Shown here: in pieces, positions 1-9,650 of the stretch
How positions within the stretch are numbered: position 1 is the stretch's first letter
How the letters are laid out: each line of letters opens with the position of its first letter
DNA from: Stomoxys calcitrans
Taxonomy: Eukaryota > Arthropoda > Insecta > Diptera > Muscidae
Direction of reading: 5' to 3'
DNA length: 64,000 bases
Assembly (NCBI RefSeq): GCF_963082655.1
Contig: NC_081552.1
Coordinates: 58,384,561 to 58,448,560 of the forward strand
Position numbers and translations under genes: made by a program
The notes under the pieces: model-generated
The model's database searches: none
The model's input: only the letters and a program-made list of their open reading frames with translations
What the model was told of the DNA's origin: nothing

Positions 1-558
1 TTAAAGAAACATGTCAAGGGGCCTAAGACAACCAACTGTACCGAGATTCAGCGAAATCGGACCATAAATGTGGCTTTTATGGGCCTTAGAACCTAAATCG
101 GAGAATCGGTCTATATGGCAGCTATATCCAAATCTGGACCGATCTGAGCCAAATTGACAAAAGATGTCGAAGGGCCTAACACAACTCACTGTCCCAAATT
201 TCAACAAAATCGAATAATAAATCTGGCTTTTATGGGCCTAAGACCCTAAATCGGCGGATCGATCTATGTGGGGGCTATATCAAGATATAGTACGGTATAG
301 CCCATCTTCGAACTTAACCTGCTTATGGACAAAAAAAGAATCTGTGCAAAATTTCAGCTCAATATCTCTATTTTTAAAGACTGTAGCGTGATTTCAACAG
401 ACAGACGGACAGACGGACGGACATGGCTAGATGGTCTTAGATTTTTACGCTGATCAAGAATATATATACTTTATAGGGTCGGAAATGGATATTTCGATGT
501 GTTGCAAACGGAATGACAAAATGAATATACCCCCATCCTTCGGTGGTGGGTATAAAAA
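1..558 (+). repeat. Family B element, right part
   Basis: This is the right part of a family B element that starts before the window. It holds diverged units (cagctatatcc, ctggaccgatctg, cagcgaaatcgg) followed by a cagacggacagacgg microsatellite, the conserved right end (catggctagatgg, then aagaatatatatactttat) and the terminal hairpin ATACCCCCATCC...GGTGGTGGGTATAAAAA. The short open frames inside are chance frames in the repeat. Confidence 0.75.
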
Positions 559-617
559 GTAAAAGCGTTCTAAGTTCGGCCGGAGCGAATCTTGGAACCC
601 ACCACCATATATTTCCT
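556..617 (+). repeat. Family B left-end fragment
   Basis: Only about 60 bp remain: AGTAAAAGCGTTC, a damaged hairpin (TTCGGCCGGAGCGAA) and CCCACCACCATA. It follows the previous right end directly, so the junction reads GGGTATAAAAAGTAAAAGCG. This is a head-to-tail join without spacer. Confidence 0.65.
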
Positions 618-2594
618 AACAAGTAAAAGCGTGCTAATTTCGGCCGGGCCGAATCTTATATACCCTCCACCATGGATCGCATTTGTCGAGTCCTTTTTCC
701 GGCATCTCTTCTTAGGCAAAAAAGGATATAAGAAAAGAGTTGCTCTGCTATTAAAACGATATCAAGATATGGTCCGGTTCGGACCACAATTAAATTATAT
801 GTTGGAGACCTGTGTAAAATTTCAGCCAATTCGCATAAGAATTGCGCCCATTGGGGCTCACGAAGTAAAATAGAGAGAACGATTTATATGGGATCTGTAT
901 CGGGCTATAGACCGATTCAGACCATAATAAACACGTTTGTTGATGATCATGAAAGGATCCGTCGTACAAAGTTTCAGGCATATCGGATAATAATTGCGAC
1001 CTCTAGGGGTCAAGAAGTCAAGATCCCAGATCCGTTTATATGGCAGCTATATCAGGTTATGAACCGATTTGAACCTTATTTGACACAGTTGTTGAAAGTA
1101 AAAATAAAAAACGTCATGCAAAATTTCAGCCAAATCGGATAGGAATTGCGCCCTCTAGAAGCTCAAGAAGTCAAATCCCCAGATCTGTTTATATGACAGC
1201 TATATCAGGTTATGAACCGATTTGAACCTTATTTGACACAGTTGTTGAAAGTAAAAATAAAAAACGTCATGCAAAATTTCAGCCAAATCGGATAGGAATT
1301 GCGCCCTCTAGAAGCTCAAGAAGTCAAATCCCCAGATCTGTTTATATGACAGCTATATCAGGTTATGAACCGATTTCAACCATACTTGGCACACTTGTTG
1401 GATATCATAACAAAATACTTCGTGCAAAAAATTCATTCAAATCGGATAAGAATTGTGCCCTCTAGAGGCTCAAGAAGTCAAGACCCAAGATCGGTTTATA
1501 TGGCAGCTATATCAGGTTATGAACCGATTTCAACCATACTTGGCACACTTGTTGGATATCATAACAAAATACTTCGTGCAAAAAATTCATTCAAATCGGA
1601 TAAGAATTGTGCCCTCTAGAGGCTCAAGAAGTCAAGACCCAAGATCGGTTTATATGGCAGCTATATCAGGTTATGGACCGATTTGAACCATACTTGGCAC
1701 AGTTGTTGGATATCATAACAAAACACGTCGTGCAAAATTTCATTCTGATCGGGTAAGAATTGCGCACTCTAGAGGCTCAAGAAGTCAAGACCCAAGATCG
1801 ATTTATATGACAGCTATATGAGGTTATGGACCGATTTGAACTATACTTGGCACAGCTATTGAATATCATAACAAAACACGTCGTGCAAAATTTCATTTCA
1901 ATCGGATAAGAATTGCGCACTCTAGAGGCTCAAGAAGTCAAGACCCAAGATCGATTTATATGACAGCTATATGAGGTTATGGACCGATTTGAACTATACT
2001 TGGCACAGCTGTTGAATATCGTAACAAAAACACGTCGTGCAAAATTTCATCCCAATCGGATAAGAATTGCGCACTCTAGAGGCTCAAGAAGTCAAGACCC
2101 CAGATCGGTTTATATGGCAGCTATATCAGGTTATGGACCGATTTGAACCATACTTGGCACAGTTGTTGGATATCATAGCAAAACACGTCGTGCAAAATTT
2201 CATTTCAATCGGATAAGAATTGCGCACTCTAGAGGCTCAAGAAGTCAAGACCCAAGATAGGTTTATATGGCAGCTATATCAAAACATGGACCGATATGGT
2301 CCATTTACAATACCAACTGACCTACACTAATAAGAAGTATTTGTGCAAAATTTCAAGTGGCTAGCTTGACTCCTTCGGAAGTTAGCGTGCTTTCGACAGA
2401 CAGACAGACGGACGGACGGACGGACGGACGGACGGACGGACGGACAGACGGACGGACATGGCTAGATCGACATAAAATGTCGCGACGATCAAGAATATAT
2501 ATACTTTATGGGGTCTCAGACAAATATTTCGAGTAGTTACAAACAGAATGACGAAATTAGTATACCCCCCATCTTATGTTGGAGGGTATAAAAA
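618..2594 (+). repeat. Family A element, full length (A1)
   Basis: This is a complete copy. The left end is AACAAGTAAAAGCGTGC followed by the hairpin TTCGGCCGGGCCGAA, with one preceding base changed (ctaattt rather than ctaagtt). TATACCCTCCACCAT follows at about 660, then the left-specific segment and about nine core units. The repeated word gaattg recurs at 1143, 1296, 1450, 1604, 1757, 1910, 2064 and 2217, giving a 153-154 bp period. A long GGAC tract sits at 2398-2455, and the right hairpin ends at GGGTATAAAAA. Two adjacent unit pairs (1143/1296 and 1450/1604) are near-identical duplicates, which indicates local homogenisation. Confidence 0.9.
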
Positions 2595-3141
2595 TAAAAC
2601 CAACCTAAAATCAAAAGTGGACCGATCGGGACAATACAGGTAGAGAGTAGAATATGATATCAATTCTAAAACTCTCCCAAACATATGTCTGTCTGGACGT
2701 TCATTTCAATAAGGGGCTGAAATGAAAGGTATTCGGGAGTAGATTTCGAATCTGGCTCAAATGAAAAGTACTAGGCAATAGATTACAAATATGGCATAAA
2801 ACATTAGGTCCAAGTAATGGGAGTGCTTTCCGATTCAAGTTTAAACTCAATGATAAGGGATCTTTTTTTATAGCCGAGTCCGAACGGCGTCCCGCAGTGC
2901 GACATCTTTTGGGGGAACATTTTAAATGATCATGCATTGCATTGTACCTCGCAAATGTCGCCAACAATAAGAGGGGAAAAACACCGCTTTGTCCGACGTT
3001 CTCGCCAGGATTCGAACGCGCTCAGCGTCATAGGCTACAATGGCACGAATTCGATATCCGCATTCAGGGCGAAGTGTTGCCACTCTTAACAGATATTAAA
3101 GAGTTAAAGAAGGAGCAGCGGAGCGGGCCCGGGTCGGCTAG
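2595..3141 (+). mobile_element. Family C (Helitron-like) fragment split by a SINE
   Basis: Family C sequence (ggaccgatcgggacaata, atgaaaggtattcgggagta) occupies 2595-2827 and resumes at about 3052. It ends in a GC-rich tract, gcgggcccgggtcggCTAG followed by T at 3142. A GC-rich hairpin followed by CTAG and then T matches the 3' end expected of Helitrons. The 5' TC end is not preserved here. After it, family A right-end sequence resumes, so the C element probably landed in an A element. The Helitron assignment is inferred from the ends only; there is no Rep/helicase coding. Confidence 0.5.
2828..3050 (-). mobile_element. tRNA-derived SINE, 5'-truncated
   Basis: Read on the minus strand, this contains cctatgacgctgagcgc, a pol III B-box-like GTTCGAATCC (plus positions 3008-3019) and then the body ggcgacatttgcgaggta, gtcgcactgcgg, gacgccgttcggactcgg, ending near cttgaatcgg. 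I recognise this as a dispersed calyptrate-fly SINE with a tRNA-like head; no search was run. The A-box part of the head is missing. It interrupts family C. An identical copy lies at 38056-38278. Confidence 0.6.
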
Positions 3142-3340
3142 TAAGATATATTTGTGCAAAATTTCAAGAGTCTTGCTTTACTCCTTCGAAAGAAAGCGTG
3201 CTTTCGGCAGACGAACGGACATGGTATGATCGACTTAAAATGTCATGACAACCAAGAATATATGACCTTTATGGGGTCTTAGACATATATTTCGAGGAGT
3301 TTCTAATGGCATGATGAAATTAATATACGCCGTGGGTATA
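3142..3340 (+). repeat. Family A right-end fragment
   Basis: The segment atttgtgcaaaatttcaag, a reduced cagacgaacggac tract, catggtatgatcgac and aagaatatatgacctttatg correspond to the last ~200 bp of family A. The terminal hairpin is degenerate (atatacgccgtgggtata). Its upstream part is displaced by the family C insertion. Confidence 0.65.
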
Positions 3341-3472
3341 CTGATTTCAAATTTCATGCAAATTTATACTCGCTCTCAATGTAATGCTTTTAGTTGCTAT
3401 CATAGCAACAATTTTTGGCCTATTTATAATAGTACTGATGTAAATTCAATATTTTAGAAGAATTTGTAAATA

Positions 3473-4079
3473 AAGGGTGATTTTTTTGAGGTTAGGATTT
3501 TCATGCATTAGTATTTGACAGATCACGTGGGATTTCAGACATGGTGTCAAAGAGAAAGATGCTCAGTATGCTTTGACATTTCATCATGAATAGACTTACT
3601 AACGAGCAACGCTTGCAAATCATTGAATTTTATTACCAAAATCAGTGTTCGGTTCGAAATGTGTTCATTCACCGTAACGTTGCGTCCAACAGCATCTTTG
3701 AAAAAATACGGTCCAATGATTCCACCAGCGTACAAACCACACCAAACAGTGCATTTTTCGGGATGCATGGACAGTTCTTGAACGGCTTCTGGTTGCTCTT
3801 CACTCCAAATGCGGCAATTTTGCTTATTTACGTAGCCATTCAACCAGAAATGAGCCTCATCGCTGAACAAAATTTGTCAAAATTTGAACACATTTCGAAC
3901 CGAACACTGATTTTGGTAATAAAATTCAATGATTTGCAAGCGTTGCTCGTTAGTAAGTCTATTCATGATGAAATGTCAAAGCATACTGAGCATCTTTCTC
4001 TTTGACACCATGTCTGAAATCCCACGTGATCTGTCAAATACTAATGCATGAAAGTCCTAACCTCAAAAAAATCACCCTT
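3473..4079. mobile_element. Fold-back mariner-type derivative, 607 bp, TA target site
   Basis: The ends are AAGGGTGA...TCACCCTT, flanked by TA at 3471-3472 and 4080-4081. Inverted arms of about 194 bp (3473-3666 and 3886-4079) each carry the transposase 5' end, whose frame begins MNRLTNEQRLQIIEFYY. The loop (3667-3885) carries a catalytic-domain fragment on the minus strand. Copy 2 (38699-38700) and the inverted third copy (28179-28180) have a single intact TA at this position, which proves the exact boundaries and the target duplication. The element cannot encode transposase, but its arms could serve as cis-acting ends for a related source. Confidence 0.9.
3667..3870 (-). pseudogene. Mariner-like transposase catalytic-domain fragment
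   Basis: On the minus strand this encodes FSDEAHFWLNGYVNKQNCRI, then the MHPEKCTVWCG and GGIIGPYFF motifs, ending in NVTVNE. This is the segment around the first catalytic Asp (in SDEAHF) of a mariner/Tc1-superfamily DDE/D transposase. The second and third catalytic residues and the complete DNA-binding region are absent. The 3' continuation is replaced by the inverted 5' arm, so this is a dead fragment inside the fold-back loop. Family assignment is by motif recognition only. Confidence 0.8.
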
Positions 4080-4603
4080 TAGTTGAAACAGCAGATTTTG
4101 TTAGTTGAAATAGCAAACGGAAATGTTTACTAAAACAGCAGCCCATGTTTGTTGAAAAATCATTTTAACTTGCCCATTTCAGCATGCGAAAGCTGATGTT
4201 TGCTATTTTTAATGACAGATTTCGTTGAGTGTAGGTTTCAAACATACGCATTGCCATATTTACACATAAACGAGCCGAAGATATTTCAGTTTTGCACGGA
4301 ATTGCCTTAAATTTGATACCCGTCTGAACACATCTCTCGAAATTCATCAAAATCGGTACAAATTTAGATATAACATCACTATAATGATCTCGCACAATCC
4401 AAACTTATCAAAAAGAGTCATGTTCAATTTCTAGTCTGCAAATATACGAAATATCTCAACCCGTCCAACAGTTTAAAAGTGTTGATGTGGTATGTACTGA
4501 AAACGTTATCTTTAACTACAAAACCGTCACTTTCTTGTTTCATTATTTGTCTTTTAGCCAAGATTTTAGTATTTGTAACAATAACCACACCAAATAAAAC
4601 ATG

Positions 4604-4723
4604 AAACAAATTAAAGCATGCTAAGTTCGGCCGGGCCGAATCTTATATACCCTTTTACACCATGGATCTCATTTGTCGAGTTCTTTTGCCTGTATCTTTT
4701 TTGAGGCAAACAAAGGATAAAAG
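4604..4723 (+). repeat. Family A left end, interrupted element (A2, part 1)
   Basis: A diverged left end: AAACAAATTAAAGCATGC, the hairpin TTCGGCCGGGCCGAA, then TATACCCTTTTACACCATGG. It is interrupted after ggataaaag by the A3 insertion and resumes at 6379. Copy 2 and the inverted copy at 27484-27650 show it uninterrupted. Confidence 0.8.
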
Positions 4724-6378
4724 ACAAGTAAGAGCGTGCTAAGTTCGGCCGGGCCGAATCTTATATACCCTCCACCATTGATCGCATTTGTCGAGTTCTA
4801 TGCGCGGTATCTCTTTTTAGACAAACATAGAATATTGAATAAGAACTGTTATCCTATTGGAGCTATATCAAGTTATAGTCCGATTCGGACCATAATAGAA
4901 TGCTGATTGACATTGTAGAAGTCATTGTGTAATATTTCAGTTCATTCGGATAAGAATTGCGCCATGTAAGGACTCAAGAAGCAAAATCGGGAGATAGGTT
5001 TATATAAGAGCTGTATCAAGCTATTGATCGATTCAGACCATACTAGACACGTATGTTGAAGAGAAGGCCTTGTACAAAATTTCAGCCAAATCGGATGAGA
5101 ATTGCGCCCTCTAGAGGTTCGAGAAGTCAAGATCCCAGATTGGTTTATATGGCAGCTATATCAGGTTCTATATCGATTTACGCTATACTTAGCATAATTA
5201 TTGGAAGTCATAACAAAACACCTCATGCAAAATTTCAGCCAAATCGGATGAGAATTGCGCCATCACTTGACTCAAGAAGTCAAGATCCAAGACCGGTTTA
5301 TATGACAGCTATACCAGATTATGAACCGATTTGAATCATACTGAGCATAGTTGTTGAAAGTAATACCAAAACACTACTTGCAAAATTTTAGTTAAATCTT
5401 ACAATAATTGCGCCCTCTAGAGGCTCAAGAAGTCAAGACCCAAGATCGGTTTATATGGCAGCTATATCAGGTTATGAACCGATTTGAACCATATTTGGCA
5501 CAGTTGTTGGATATCATAACAAAATACTACGTGCCAACATTCATTCAAATTGGATAAGAATTGCGCCCTCTGGAGGCTCAAGAAGTCAAGACCCAAGATC
5601 GGTTTATATGACAGCTATATCAGGTTATGGACCGATTTGAACCATACTTGGCACAGCTGTTGGATATAATAACAAAACACGTCCTGCACAATTTCATTCC
5701 AATCGGATAAGAATTGCGCACTCTAGAGGCTCAAGAAGTCAAGACCCAAGATCGGTTTATATGGCAGCTGTATCAGGTTATGGACCGATTTGAACCATAC
5801 TTGGCACAGTTGTTGGATGTCATAAGAAAACACGTCATGCAAAATTTCATTCCAATCGGATAAGAATTGCGCACTCTAGAGGCTCAAGAAGTCAAGACCC
5901 AAGATCGGTTTATATGGCAGCTATATCAGGTTATGGACCGATTTGAACCATACTTAGCACAGTTGTTGGATGTCATAACAAAACACGTCGTGCAAAATTT
6001 CATCCCAATCGGATAAGAATTGCGCCTTCTAGAGGCTCAAGAAGTCAAGAGCCAAGATCGGTTTATATGGCAGCTATATCAAAACATGAACCGATATGGC
6101 CCATTTACAATACCAACTGACCTACACTAATAAGAAGTATTTGTGCAAAATTTCAAGCGGCTAGCTTTACTCCTTCGAAAGTTAGAGTGCTTTCGACAGA
6201 CAGACGGACGGACGGACGGACGGACGGACAGACGGACGGACATGGCTAGATCGACATAAAATTTCACGACGATCAAGAATATATATACTTTATGGGGTCT
6301 CAGACGAATATTTCAAGTAGTTACAAACAGAATGACGAAATTAGTATACCCCCCATCTTATGGTGGAGGGTATAAAAA
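4724..6378 (+). repeat. Family A element (A3) with proven empty sites
   Basis: A complete element running from CAAGTAAGAGCGTGC through the hairpin, about eight 153-bp units (gaattgcgc at 5711 and 5864, for example) and a GGAC tract at 6198-6240, to GGTGGAGGGTATAAAAA. Copy 2 (39341-39350) and the inverted copy (around 27534) read ggataaaagaaaata here without it. The net insertion is about 1,651 bp in a four-A tract; filled flanks are one A on the left and five on the right. Any target duplication is therefore at most two bases, and its boundary cannot be resolved. Core and right end are near-identical to A5 (7975-9484) and to 60793-62897, forming one young subfamily. Confidence 0.9.
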
Positions 6379-6695
6379 TAATTGTTATGCTACTGGAGCT
6401 ACATCAAGTTATAGTCCGATTCGGACCATAATTGTTTTGAACATTTGGAATTGGAATGGCTAGTGGCTCAAGAATTCAAGATCCAAGATCGGTTTATATG
6501 GCAGCTATATAAAAATATGGACCGATTTGGCCCATTTACAATCCTAATCGACCTACGCTTATAAGAAGTATTTGTTCAAAATTTCAAGCGGCTAACTTAA
6601 CTCCTTCGAAAGTTATTGTGCTTTCGACAGACCGAGGCACGGACAGACGAATGACGAAGTTAGTATTCCCCCATCCTATGGTGGAGGGTATAAAA
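6379..6695 (+). repeat. Family A, interrupted element (A2, part 2)
   Basis: The remainder of the element broken by A3: one or two core-like units, no long GGAC tract (only gaccgaggcacggacagacg), and the right hairpin CCCCCATCCTATGGTGGAGGG. Relative to copy 2 it lacks 16 bp near 6450 (attgcgccctc region). Confidence 0.75.
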
Positions 6696-7415
6696 TATGC
6701 AAAGTTCGACCGGGCCGAATCTTGGAAACCCACCACCATGGATTCCGCTGAAAATTCGCACAATTGAACATTGAAGTCGCATTTGTATTTTCGGTGCATA
6801 GTTTCTGCCACATTAGGCAAACGTTGAAGCTTCTAGAAGTGGTGATAGGCTGATCGGGAGATAGATTTATATGGGAGTTATATCAGGTAATTTACTGATT
6901 TGAATCGTTCGTGGTACGTTTTTGGAAGTCATAAAAAACACTTCGTGAAAAATGTTTCCCAATGTTAATTCGGTAGATTGGTTTATATGGGATCTTTATT
7001 AGGTTAGAGACCAAATTGGTCCAAACTTTACAAAGTGTTGGAAGACTTTTGGAAGTCTTAGAAGAACATTACGGATAATAATTGCGGCTTCTGGAGGCTA
7101 AAGATGACAAGTGGTAGGTCTATTTTATATGGCAGCTATATCCAGATCAGAAGGAATCCAACGACCTGCATCGATAGGAGGTGTCTGCATCAAATTTCAA
7201 GCGGCTTGCTTTAAGGGTTCGACCGTTATCGTGATTTCGACAAAACAGACGGACGGACAGACGTGCGGACGGACGGATAACGTGGCTAGATCGACTGAGA
7301 ATGTCCAGTCAATCAAGAATATATATACTTTATGGAGTCGCAGATCAATATTTCAAGGTGTTACAAACTGAGTGACTAGATTAGCATACCCCCATCCTAT
7401 GGTGGTGGGTATAAA
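6696..7415 (+). repeat. Diverged A/B-type element (A4)
   Basis: The left end is AAAGTTCGACCGGGCCGAA followed by CCCACCACCATGG. Three or four diverged units follow (gtttatatgggagttatatc, gtttatatgggatctttat, atatggcagctatatcc). Then come gacggacggacagacg, a right end with aagaatatatatactttatg, and a hairpin closing GGTGGTGGGTATAAAC. It abuts A2 directly. A duplicate copy lies at 39680-40399. Confidence 0.7.
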
Positions 7416-7974
7416 CATTTTTCTTCAGAATATCAACCATACCAATAATAGCAACAGGAGAAATTACTATTTTCCTGTAGATTTCAAGGTAGACAAAGAA
7501 AGCATAATTCCTGTAAACAGTTGTAATCAAACTGCACATGTGAGTGTGTGAATGGGTGGGTGTCGGTCACGCTCCAGCAACGAAAGAGATAATATTTCCA
7601 TCCCTTTAAAGAAAAACTGAAAAAATTGTGGCAATACAAGCAAACAATCATATGAAATGGTCTGTTTGGCATAACAACATGTTTATGTTTTCCTCTTTAT
7701 TTCCCCTTTTTCTCCCCTTTTTGTGTTTGTAATTGAATTGAGAAAAGTTGCAAAAATTATATTCATTAAATGACAATATCATCAAAAATAAATTTGTGTC
7801 ACTGAAAAATATGAATGTGGCGATAACAAGGATGCCATTAGAAATTTCTTTTTCCTCGAAAGTTTTGTTTGAATAGTTGATATGAATTTAAATGGTTAAA
7901 AATATGTTGAAGTGACAAACGATCTGATAACTTCCAACGGAAAATTGATGGTTAAAAACGAAACAAAATGAGTA
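7416..7974. other. Non-repeat-like spacer, no gene seen
   Basis: 560 bp of AT-rich sequence unlike families A-C. Nothing coding is convincing: the longest frame (7672-7484, minus) has no recognisable motif. It occurs twice only because it lies in the duplicated block (again at 40400-40958), with very few differences between copies. Confidence 0.5.
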
Positions 7975-9484
7975 AAAACAAGTTATAGTCCGATTCGGAC
8001 CATAATAGAATGCTGATTGACATTGTAGAAGTCATTGTGTAATATTTCAGTTCATTCGGATAAGAATTGCGCCATGTAAGGACTCAAGAAGCAAAATCGG
8101 GAGATAGGTTTATATAAGAGCTGTATCAAGCTATTGATCGATTCAGACCATACTAGACACGTATGTTGAAGAGAAGGCCTTGTACAAAATTTCAGCCAAA
8201 TCGGATGAGAATTGCGCCCTCTAGAGGTTCGAGAAGTCAAGATCCCAGATTGGTTTATATGGCAGCTATATCAGGTTCTATATCGATTTACGCTATACTT
8301 AGCATAATTATTGGAAGTCATAACAAAACACCTCATGCAAAATTTCAGCCAAATCGGATGAGAATTGCGCCATCACTTGACTCAAGAAGTCAAGATCCAA
8401 GACCGGTTTATATGACAGCTATACCAGATTATGAACCGATTTGAATCATACTGAGCATAGTTGTTGAAAGTAATACCAAAACACTACTTGCAAAATTTTA
8501 GTTAAATCTTACAATAATTGCGCCCTCTAGAGGCTCAAGAAGTCAAGACCCAAGATCGGTTTATATGGCAGCTATATCAGGTTATGAACCGATTTGAACC
8601 ATATTTGGCACAGTTGTTGGATATCATAACAAAATACTACGTGCCAACATTCATTCAAATTGGATAAGAATTGCGCCCTCTGGAGGCTCAAGAAGTCAAG
8701 ACCCAAGATCGGTTTATATGACAGCTATATCAGGTTATGGACCGATTTGAACCATACTTGGCACAGCTGTTGGATGTCATAACAAAACACGTCCTGCACA
8801 ATTTCATTCCAATCGGATAAGAATTGCGCACTCTAGAGGCTCAAGAAGTCAAGACCCAAGATCGGTTTATATGGCAGCTGTATCAGGTTATGGACCGATT
8901 TGAACCATACTTGGCACAGTTGTTGGATGTCATAACAAAACACGTCGTGCAAAATTTCATTCCAATCGGATAAGAATTGCGCACTCTAGAGGCTCAAGAA
9001 GTCAAGACCCAAGATCGGTTTATATGGCAGCTATATCAGGTTATGGACCGATTTGAACCATACTTAGCACAGTTGTTGGATGTCATAACAAAACACGTCG
9101 TGCAAAATTTCATCCCAATCGGATAAGAATTGCGCACTCTAGAGGCTCAAGAAGTCAAGACCCAAGATCGGTTTATATGGCAGCTATATCAAAACATGAA
9201 CCGATATGGCCCATTTACAATACCAACCGACCTACACTAATAAGAAGTATTTGTGCAAAATTTCAAGCGGCTAGCTTTACTCCTTCGAAAGTTAGCGTGC
9301 TTTCGACAGACAGACGGACGGACGGACGGACGGACAGACGGACGGACATGGCTAGATCGACATAAAATTTCACGACGATCAAGAATATATATACTTTATG
9401 GGGTCTCAGACGAATATTTCAAGTAGTTACAAACAGAATGACGAAATTAGTATACCCCCCATCTTATGGTGGAGGGTATAAAAA
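7975..9484 (+). repeat. Family A element lacking its left end (A5)
   Basis: Starts abruptly in the left-specific part (acaagttatagtccgattcg) and then matches A3 almost base for base through the core and right end. The left hairpin is missing. The GGAC tract is at 9311-9345 and the right hairpin ends at GGTATAAAAA. In copy 2 the same element has one 153-bp unit fewer and a GGAC tract 20 bp longer. Its right end is the right boundary of the composite. Confidence 0.85.
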
Positions 9485-9650
9485 TGTATACAAAATAAAT
9501 TTAGTTGAAGGGCACAATTTTATGCTTTATACCAAACTTCTTTCAAACCAGCAAAAATTAATCCTAGGAACTGAACAAGGATGATGAAGAAACCAGTTTA
9601 CATGGGAACCAGGGACCCATCCGGTGGAGCCAAAATGATTTCATCTATAG
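9485..9650. other. Short single-copy spacer
   Basis: 165 bp that does not resemble families A-C and occurs once in the window. No coding or RNA feature is visible. Confidence 0.4.

Larger units (their letters stand above)
3341..4604. repeat. Unclassified dispersed sequence (three copies in window)
   Basis: AT-rich sequence rich in gttgaaacagcag and gttgaaatagcaaac words, interrupted by the mariner at 3473-4079. The same sequence recurs at 38569-39224 and, inverted, at 27650-28210, so it is repetitive. A 76-codon open frame on the minus strand (4395-4165) is kept in all three copies. The copies are so similar overall that this is not evidence of coding. I do not recognise the family. The related words at 31920-32090 suggest more distant members. 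Confidence 0.5.
618..9481 (+). repeat. Composite duplicated block, copy 1
   Basis: An 8.86-kb block near-identical to 35876-42332. Homology begins exactly at the AACAAG left terminus of a family A element and ends exactly at the GGTATAA right terminus of another. Flanks on both sides are unrelated between copies. Copy 1 carries two insertions absent from copy 2: a 607-bp mariner derivative at 3473-4079 and a family A element at about 4724-6378. It also differs in core-unit content, in a 16-bp deletion near 6450 and in microsatellite length. The block could have moved as one composite unit, or arisen by recombination between dispersed A elements. Confidence 0.8.

Noticed and set aside
660..675. 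TATATA/TATAAG strings in family A left ends as promoters
   Set aside because: They are part of every left end, in AT-rich context. No downstream transcription unit or initiator could be supported.
1365..1686. Overlapping open frames across the tandem units (recurring SRGSRSQDPRSVYMAAISGY peptides), seen in most family A arrays
   Set aside because: The 153-bp period is a multiple of three, so any open frame recurs by construction. Most units have a TGA in the same place, and the opposite strand gives equally long frames.
3008..3019. tRNA gene suggested by the B-box-like GTTCGAATCC
   Set aside because: No acceptor stem, A box or anticodon arm is present. It is the truncated head of a SINE.
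4724..6378. Clear 5-8 bp target duplication flanking A3
   Set aside because: Comparison with the empty sites allows at most two A residues; an apparent longer repeat is just the oligo-A tract.
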